This document shows positions 1 to 4,218 of a stretch of 6,098 bases of DNA, piece by piece. Under the pieces are notes generated by a model, which was not told the origin of the DNA, made no database searches, and saw only the letters and a program-made list of their open reading frames with translations. The stretch is from DASZHA01 sp049644325 (GTDB lineage: Bacteria; Chloroflexota; Dormibacteria; DASZGP01). How positions within the stretch are numbered: position 1 is the first letter of the stretch; every line of letters begins with the position of its first letter. The stretch spans positions 1 through 6,098 of the forward strand of contig JBARRR010000149.1 in assembly GCA_049644325.1 (NCBI GenBank), in the 5' to 3' direction. The position numbers and the translations under genes are program-made.

Positions 1-2
1 GC

Positions 3-326
3 GAGAAGAACGGCCACGAGTTTGAGGTCGTCCAGGGGATCAACGAGCCACCCCTGACCCGCTGCAAGATCTGCGGATCCAAGGTGCGCCGCATCTTCTA
101 CCCGGTGGGCATCGTCTTCAAGGGCCCGGGGTTCTACAAGACCGACAGCCGCGGCAGCGCCAGCATCACCTCGTCAGACGGCGACATCGGCCCCGCGGAC
201 CGCGACAAGGGGTCGACGGAGAAAGGTGCAGCCACCGAGAAGGCGGCGACGATCAAGAAGGGCGAGGCCAAGGGGAAGGGCGACTCCAAGAGCCCTGGCG
301 ACGCCAAGGGCAAGAAGAGCGGCTAA
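3..326 (+). CDS. FmdB-family zinc-ribbon protein, 5'-truncated
   Basis: The frame is open from the left edge and ends at TAA 324-326, giving 107 visible residues; only the first dozen or so codons should be missing. The GHEFEVVQ stretch, then PPLTRCKICG, then VRRIFYPVGIVFKGPGFYKTDSRG is the typical order of the FmdB putative regulatory family (small zinc ribbon followed by a conserved FKGSGFY-like segment). CxxC at visible residues 21-24 (codons 63-65 and 72-74) is the second zinc knuckle. The first knuckle looks altered: the position just before Gly-His, normally Cys, is Asn (visible residue 3). From about residue 60 the protein becomes a low-complexity tail rich in Lys, Gly, Ala, Glu and Asp, probably disordered. 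The GTG at 84 is an internal Val, not a start. FmdB was named for a regulator of formamidase, but most members have no proven function; a nucleic-acid-binding role is only a guess here. Family assignment is firm, function is not. Confidence 0.87.
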   Translation, partial: EKNGHEFEVVQGINEPPLTRCKICGSKVRRIFYPVGIVFKGPGFYKTDSRGSASITSSDGDIGPADRDKGSTEKGAATEKAATIKKGEAKGKGDSKSPGDAKGKKSG

Positions 327-437
327 GGGCCCAACTCGAGCGGGAATGAGTTCGAATCGGCCGGGGTTGAAAAAGCTATACGCAATAATGCTGCGTGACG
401 CGATTCGCTGAACCAAACAAGACCTTCGGAGAAAAAC
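327..437 (+). promoter_or_regulatory. Leader of thioredoxin gene with -10-like box and small dyad
   Basis: This 111-nt gap is visibly AT-richer than its surroundings in its right half. AATAAT at 384-389 matches five of six bases of a sigma-70 -10 box and would put the transcript start near 396, about 40 nt before the thioredoxin ATG. No good -35 lies at 16-18 nt spacing; TTGAAA at 367-372 is too close (11 nt). An inverted repeat ACGCA (380-384) / TGCGT (392-396) with a 7-nt centre brackets the -10-like box and could be a weak hairpin or operator half-sites. No convincing terminator for the upstream gene was found, so read-through from it is also possible. Confidence 0.3.
428..432 (+). promoter_or_regulatory. 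Ribosome binding site of thioredoxin
   Basis: GGAGA lies 5 nt before ATG 438 and supports that start codon. Confidence 0.7.
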
Positions 438-773
438 ATGCCTGAACTACTGCACCTCACTGACCAGAACTTTGAAGTAGAGGTGCTTCAATCGTCCACC
501 CCGGTCCTGGTCGACTTCTGGGCCGAGTGGTGTGCCCCGTGCCGCATGGTGGCCCCGGTGGTCGAGCAGATCAACGAGGATTACGCCGGCGAGATCAGGG
601 TGGGCAAGCTCGACGTTGACGCGTCTCCGGTGATCTCGGCTCAGCTGGGCGTCCTCAGCATCCCGACGATCATCCTCTTCAAGGACGGCAAGGCCATCCA
701 GCGAATGGTCGGCTTCCAGCCCAAGCCCTCGCTCAAGAGCAAGATCGACGCGGCCCTGGCCCCGGTTTCCTAG
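438..773 (+). CDS. trxA: Thioredoxin
   Basis: This is a complete 111-residue cytoplasmic thioredoxin, close to the usual 105-110 residues. It reduces protein disulfides through a Cys-Cys pair that is recycled by thioredoxin reductase, which is not in this window. The active site is WCAPC at residues 31-35 (Cys32, Cys35), with Ala in place of the more common Gly of WCGPC; this variant is widespread and should be functional. The buried Asp26 in VDFWAEW, the cis-proline Pro76 in SIPT, and the Gly92 region (VGF) are all present. There is no signal peptide or membrane segment. ATG 438 is supported by GGAGA 5 nt upstream and by alignment of the N terminus with the family. The stop lies 7 nt from the convergent cyclase gene. 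The gene follows the FmdB gene by 111 nt and may have its own promoter. Assignment to TrxA rather than another thioredoxin paralogue is by length and motif only. Confidence 0.95.
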   Translation: MPELLHLTDQNFEVEVLQSSTPVLVDFWAEWCAPCRMVAPVVEQINEDYAGEIRVGKLDVDASPVISAQLGVLSIPTIILFKDGKAIQRMVGFQPKPSLKSKIDAALAPVS

Positions 774-780
774 CCCGGGC

Positions 781-2133
781 CTAACCCCGCGCTTCGCCGG
801 AGACGGCGAAGAGGTTCCACTCGCCGGGCACGCCCTTGAGGGCGTGACTGCCGCGCTCGTCGAAGAGGATTCCTGAGCCCGCGACCAGGTCCTTGACGGT
901 GGACGAGACCAATACCTCGTCCGCGCCGGCGCGTGCCCCTATGCGGGCCGCAATGTTGACGGCCATCCCGCCGATGTCTTCGTTCGCCACCAGCTCGACC
1001 TCGCCGGTGTGGAGCCCAATGCGGAGGTCCAGGCCGAGGTTGTGGACGCCCTCGATCATGGCCCGGGCGCAGCGGATCCCCCGGGCCGGGCCGTCGAAGG
1101 TGGCCATGAACCCGTCGCCCATGGTTTTCACCTCGCGGCCGCGGTAGCGCTCGAGCTCGCGCCGGACCAGCGCATTGTGCCGGTCCAGCAGGTCGAGCCA
1201 GGCGCGGTCGCCGGCGACGGCGGTCCGCTCAGTGGACCCGACGATATCGCTGAACATGACGGTGGCCAGGACGCGGTCGAACTCCTCAGGCGCGACCGAG
1301 CGGCTACCCGTCAGAAACTCCTCGATCTCGTTGGCGATCGCAGTGCTGTCGCCAGCGTAGCCCGAGTGGTCGATGCCCGGGAGCTCGACGTAGCGAGCGC
1401 CCTTGATCTGTCCCGCCATCCATTCGGACGCACGGCTGCTGGCGACACGGTCGCCCCTGCGATGCACGAGCAGGGTCGGCGCCTGGACCAGTGGCAGCGC
1501 CTCGCGGACATCGACCTCGAAGAACATCAGGGCCAGCTTCTTCGCCATCGACGGGCTGGCACCCTGTTGCTCCGCCTTTGCCCACCAGGCGCGCTGCTCG
1601 GGGTCGTCGGCGAGGCTGGGCGTGAAGTAGTCGACCGAGTCGCCCATGCCCCAACGTGGCAGCGTCAGCTCGGTCAGCGACTCCAGCAGCGCCTCTTTGG
1701 TGGAGGCCCAGGGATAGTCCGGCGCCCACGTGGAGCGGGCCATGCCGCCGTACAGGACAAGGCGTTCAACCCGCTCGGGGTGAGTCGCCGCGAACAGGAC
1801 CGACATCGGCGCCCCTTCGGACATGCCGACCAGGTTGGCGCGCTCGATGCCGACTGCATCCATCACGGCGCGGACATCGTCCATGCGGTCTTCCAGGGTT
1901 GGCACGCCTTCGACAGGGTCGGACATCCCGGTGCCGCGCTTGTCGAAGACCGTCACCCGGCCGAGTTTCAGCATCCGTGCGAAGAAGCCGCCCATGAGCG
2001 GGTTCTCGGTCATGACCTCCAGGTGGCTGACGAAGCCCGGGACTATGACGACGTCGCGCGGGCCTTCCCCGATGGTGCGGTAGGCCACCGAGATGTCGCC
2101 GCTGCTCGCGTACTGCACTGGTGGCCTTTCCAC
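781..2133 (-). CDS. Alpha/beta-hydrolase fused to class III adenylate cyclase (LipJ-like)
   Basis: This 450-residue two-domain protein has the same order and size as Mycobacterium LipJ (Rv1900c). The hydrolase domain covers about residues 6-275: nucleophile elbow GMSEG 103-107 (Ser105), likely acid Asp228 in HRRGD, and His256 in GIDHSG, so the catalytic triad looks intact; VPGF at 31-34 replaces the usual HG oxyanion motif. The cyclase homology domain covers about 285-448: metal-binding Asp296 (FSDIVGST) and Asp340 (GDGF), adenine-selecting Lys336 and Asp386, and transition-state Asn393 and Arg397 (VNIAAR). All six residues are in one chain, as expected for a homodimeric enzyme making cAMP from ATP. 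No signal peptide or transmembrane helix is seen, so it is probably cytosolic. The hydrolase half may sense or cleave an ester or lipid-like ligand; its substrate is unknown. It is the last gene of a minus-strand unit, 43 nt behind the P450. The start used is GTG 2133; GTG 2118 (residue 6) has a better ribosome site and may be the true start. Confidence 0.93.
   Translation of the reverse strand: MERPPVQYASSGDISVAYRTIGEGPRDVVIVPGFVSHLEVMTENPLMGGFFARMLKLGRVTVFDKRGTGMSDPVEGVPTLEDRMDDVRAVMDAVGIERANLVGMSEGAPMSVLFAATHPERVERLVLYGGMARSTWAPDYPWASTKEALLESLTELTLPRWGMGDSVDYFTPSLADDPEQRAWWAKAEQQGASPSMAKKLALMFFEVDVREALPLVQAPTLLVHRRGDRVASSRASEWMAGQIKGARYVELPGIDHSGYAGDSTAIANEIEEFLTGSRSVAPEEFDRVLATVMFSDIVGSTERTAVAGDRAWLDLLDRHNALVRRELERYRGREVKTMGDGFMATFDGPARGIRCARAMIEGVHNLGLDLRIGLHTGEVELVANEDIGGMAVNIAARIGARAGADEVLVSSTVKDLVAGSGILFDERGSHALKGVPGEWNLFAVSGEARG
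792..811 (+). terminator. Perfect 8-bp hairpin with GAGA loop, possible thioredoxin terminator
   Basis: CTTCGCCG (792-799), loop GAGA (800-803), CGGCGAAG (804-811) form a perfect 8-bp stem. In plus-strand RNA the loop is a GNRA tetraloop, which is especially stable; on the other strand it is TCTC. It begins 19 nt after the thioredoxin stop and lies inside the last codons of the convergent cyclase gene. No T-run follows (AGGTTCC), so it is not a textbook intrinsic terminator. It could stabilise the thioredoxin mRNA 3' end or slow polymerase, or be chance in GC-rich coding DNA. Confidence 0.35.
2125..2131 (-). promoter_or_regulatory. Shine-Dalgarno favouring a later cyclase start
   Basis: On the minus strand GGAAAGG (2131 down to 2125) sits 6 nt before GTG 2118-2116, whereas nothing comparable precedes GTG 2133. 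This suggests translation begins at residue 6 of the longer reading, giving a 445-residue protein that starts just before YASSGD. No conserved motif is lost. Confidence 0.5.
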
Positions 2134-2176
2134 GCCGGAAGTGTAGCCAGAAGGGACGGCTTCTCCGCCCGCCGGG

Positions 2177-3625
2177 CTAGTCTGCGCCGACGATAGGTTC
2201 CAGGCGCACCGGCAGTCCGTCGGCAGGCCGGGGCAGCGAGGTGGTGTCGAGCGGCATCTCGTAGCCGTCGGGGATGCTCCAGCGGAAGCTGCGCAGCATC
2301 TCGTGGAGCAGGGCCTTCACCTCCAGGACCCCGAAGTGCATGCCGATGCACTGGTGCACGCCGCCGCCGAATGGCATCCAGGCCATGCGGTGAGCCTTGT
2401 CCTCGCGGCGCGGCTCGGCGAAGCGCATAGGGTCGAAAAGCTCCGGTCGCGACCAGAATCCCTCGAAGTTGTGGTTGAACCAGGGCGACACAAGCATCAT
2501 CGTGTCGGCCGGGATGTGATGGCCGAGGAGGGACGTGTCCTTGATCGCCTTCCGGACCAGTCCCGGCACCGGGGGCACCATTCGCAGCGCCTCCTTGATG
2601 ACCAGGTCTATGGTGCCCAGCGGCTCGAGGACATCGAGCCCCGTCGCGCCGGCGGACACCGCCATGGATTCCGCACGAGCCCGAGCCTGCCACTGCGGAT
2701 GCCGTGCCAGCTGGTAGGCGACCATCGACGCCGTGATGCTGGCGGTGTCGTGGGCCGCCATCATCAGGAAGATCATGTGGTTGACGACGTCGTCGTCGGT
2801 GAAGCGCTCGCCGTCCTCGGACTCAGCGTGACAGAGGGCGGCGAAGAGGTCGCCACTGTCGCTTCGGCGCTTGGCGGGAAGGCCTCGGCGGAAGAACTCC
2901 TCGAGGATGTGGCGGCCCTTCAACCCCTCGGCCCAGCGGCCACCCGGGACGTCGAAGCGCAGGAACGCCGTCCCCGCGCGGACCGACGCGACGAACGCCT
3001 TGTTGACCCGCTCCGCCTCGGGCCCCATTGATTCGCCCATGAACGTCGCCGTGGCCAGGTCCAGCGAGAGCCGCTTGATCGCGGGATAGAGGCGAAAGCC
3101 CCTGCCGTGCGGCCACGATCTCACGCCGGCCTGGATGACGGGCGCGACGCCGGCGAAATAGTTCGAGATGCGGTCGCGGGTGAATGCGTGCTGCATCACC
3201 CGGCGGTGATAGAGGTGCTCCTCGAAGTCGAGCAGCATCAGGCCACGATGGAAGAACGGTCCGATGAAGTACTCCCAGCCGCTCTGGGAGTAGGCGCGGT
3301 CGCGGTTCATCATCACCTCTTCGATGGCGTCGCCACCGAAGACGCTGACCACGTCGATCCCGAACACCCGCGACCATGAGACCGGGCCGTGCTGCTCGTA
3401 GCGCGCCAGGGCGCCGCCGATCGGGTCCCGCATCGACATGAAGGTGTAGCCGACGACCGGCGGTCCGGGGTCCCCGGGCACGCCCTTGAGCCCGCTGCCC
3501 CGCGGCGGCGGCGCCAATATCCGCTCGGGACCGCTGGCCACGCCTACCAGCTCGGACAGCTTGGCCAGGGCCATCAACCCCGGCTGAGCCGGAAGCCTAC
3601 GCCTGATGTCTGAGGCCGCGATCAT
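2177..3625 (-). CDS. Cytochrome P450 monooxygenase
   Basis: This is a complete 482-residue soluble P450, slightly longer than most bacterial members. It is a haem-thiolate enzyme that inserts one oxygen atom into an organic substrate using electrons from a redox partner; no ferredoxin or reductase gene is in the window. In order: a Pro-rich N-terminal segment (about 38-57), C-helix HxxxRR (His137, Arg141-Arg142), I-helix AAHDTA at 290-295 (acid-alcohol pair Asp293-Thr294), ExxR as EALR 345-348, FDPMRF 397-402 in the meander region, and the haem loop FGGGVHQCIG 419-428 with the ligand Cys426. All essential residues are present. The I-helix has Ala for the usual first Gly. There is no membrane anchor. 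The N-terminal pattern and AAHDT recall mycobacterial CYP136-type enzymes, but this is from memory and of low certainty; the substrate cannot be read. ATG 3625 lacks a strong ribosome site (GGGA is about 13 nt away), and its ATG overlaps a TGA in another frame. It lies 39 nt after the DUF1801 gene and 43 nt before the hydrolase-cyclase gene, so they are probably co-transcribed. Confidence 0.95.
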   Translation of the reverse strand: MIAASDIRRRLPAQPGLMALAKLSELVGVASGPERILAPPPRGSGLKGVPGDPGPPVVGYTFMSMRDPIGGALARYEQHGPVSWSRVFGIDVVSVFGGDAIEEVMMNRDRAYSQSGWEYFIGPFFHRGLMLLDFEEHLYHRRVMQHAFTRDRISNYFAGVAPVIQAGVRSWPHGRGFRLYPAIKRLSLDLATATFMGESMGPEAERVNKAFVASVRAGTAFLRFDVPGGRWAEGLKGRHILEEFFRRGLPAKRRSDSGDLFAALCHAESEDGERFTDDDVVNHMIFLMMAAHDTASITASMVAYQLARHPQWQARARAESMAVSAGATGLDVLEPLGTIDLVIKEALRMVPPVPGLVRKAIKDTSLLGHHIPADTMMLVSPWFNHNFEGFWSRPELFDPMRFAEPRREDKAHRMAWMPFGGGVHQCIGMHFGVLEVKALLHEMLRSFRWSIPDGYEMPLDTTSLPRPADGLPVRLEPIVGAD

Positions 3626-3664
3626 CGCAATCGCAAGTGTCCCATGAAGCCGCTGATGTCTCGC

Positions 3665-4027
3665 TTAGCGCCTCGTGTCCGGATCGCACCAGGCGGCGAC
3701 CACGCGGCGGAGGTCGTCCGCCTTGGCCTCGACGTCGGCGACGTCGGCAAAGTGCATGAAACGGGCGCTGGGGCCGTCGCCCTCCAGGTTGGGCAGGTTC
3801 CCCGGGATCCGGGCACCCCGGTTGAACATTAGTGACACCGTCTTCTTACGGTGCTGAACGAAATTGGCCATGTCGCCTTCGAAGGCGAACTGGACCGTGC
3901 CGTACTTGACGTACTCCGCCACTCGCGAATCCGCACCAAGGATGATGTCCCGCACCCGTCGCATCGCGTCCTCAGCGGGCGGCTTGCTTTCGGCAAACCA
4001 GCTGTCGACCTCAGGGTTCTTGTTCAC
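3665..4027 (-). CDS. DUF1801 domain protein
   Basis: This is a small 120-residue protein. The pattern VRDIILGADSRVAEYVKYGTV, then FAFEGDMANFVQHRKKTVSLMF, then an LxGxGxxARFMHF-like strand followed by a helix is that of the DUF1801 (YdhG-like) fold, a single alpha/beta domain of about 110-130 residues, so the gene looks complete. The usual Pro of the YGxPxF motif is Val45 here (YGTVQF). The biochemical role of this family is not established and none is offered. No signal peptide, membrane segment or metal motif is visible. GTG 4027 is chosen because GGAGAA lies 6 nt upstream on the minus strand. It is the first gene of the minus-strand unit and reads toward the P450 with a 39-nt gap; it therefore marks the promoter-proximal end of the putative operon. 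Confidence 0.82.
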   Translation of the reverse strand: MNKNPEVDSWFAESKPPAEDAMRRVRDIILGADSRVAEYVKYGTVQFAFEGDMANFVQHRKKTVSLMFNRGARIPGNLPNLEGDGPSARFMHFADVADVEAKADDLRRVVAAWCDPDTRR

Positions 4028-4033
4028 CGCAGG

Positions 4034-4039
4034 TTCTCC
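4034..4039 (-). promoter_or_regulatory. Ribosome binding site of DUF1801 gene
   Basis: On the minus strand GGAGAA ends 6 nt before GTG 4027. It fixes a non-ATG start for this gene. Confidence 0.65.
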
Positions 4040-4196
4040 AGTGCGGGCGGCGCAGGGAGCCGTTCATCGACCCGCACGATAGCACCGGCTGCCGAATGCC
4101 CGGTCCTCACGTCGGCCGGACCGGAACGCTGGCTCCGGGCGGCGCTAGTTTATCCAGTCGTGCAGACCTGTGCCTGCAGTGTGTAGGTTGTCGATC

Positions 4197-4214
4197 ATGG
4201 TTCTGAGGAGGTAG
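4197..4214 (+). other. Five-codon mini-ORF overlapping the GMC ribosome site
   Basis: ATG 4197 opens a reading of Met-Val-Leu-Arg-Arg and then TAG (4212-4214), 4 nt before the GMC TTG start. Its two Arg codons are AGG-AGG and are themselves the Shine-Dalgarno of the next gene. If translated it could couple or throttle GMC translation; its own ribosome site is poor (AGG, 9 nt upstream). It may be a chance by-product of the AGGAGG motif. Confidence 0.25.
4205..4212 (+). promoter_or_regulatory. Strong Shine-Dalgarno deciding a TTG start
   Basis: GAGGAGGT is a near-perfect complement of the 16S rRNA 3' end. From the GGAGG core there are 7 nt to TTG 4219, in the frame that encodes the GMC enzyme. 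It is the main reason for choosing this rare start codon. Confidence 0.85.
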
Positions 4215-4218
4215 GACA

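Larger units (their letters stand above)
4028..4218. promoter_or_regulatory. Divergent promoter region between DUF1801 operon and GMC gene
   Basis: This 191-nt spacer must hold promoters for both directions. For the plus strand a candidate is GGAACG (4123-4128), 17 nt, TAGTTT (4146-4151); the upstream box resembles an ECF-type rather than a housekeeping -35, but the match is weak. Two 18-bp dyads share the same design of 5-bp arms and 8-bp centre: CCGGA/TCCGG (4121-4138) and TGCAG/CTGCA (4161-4178), with centres 40 bp apart. Their arms differ in sequence, so a common regulator is doubtful. No confident minus-strand promoter was found, and no RNA gene or protein gene other than a 5-codon mini-ORF is supported. 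Confidence 0.4.

Noticed and set aside
84..326. GTG 84 as the start of a short gene
   Set aside because: The frame is open to the left edge and the FmdB ribbon lies upstream of this codon, so it is an internal Val.
333..352. Inverted repeat AACTC/GAGTT as a terminator of the FmdB gene
   Set aside because: The stem is only 5 bp, the loop 10 nt, and no T-run follows.
290..360. A repeat array or CRISPR-like structure in the FmdB tail
   Set aside because: The repetition is at the amino-acid level (Lys/Gly/Ala); there are no regular DNA repeats or spacers.
1009..2196. Plus-strand open frame of 395 codons opposite the cyclase gene
   Set aside because: It is antisense to a gene with clear hydrolase and cyclase motifs, has no recognisable domain, and its composition is that of a GC-rich mirror frame.
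2043..2693. Minus-strand open frame of 216 codons spanning the P450 end and cyclase start
   Set aside because: It is a shifted frame of both real genes; the haem-binding and hydrolase motifs are in the other frames.
2303..3031. Plus-strand open frame of 242 codons opposite the P450
   Set aside because: It lies within the P450 coding region on the other strand and shows no family motif; His/Asp/Arg/Val-rich mirror composition.
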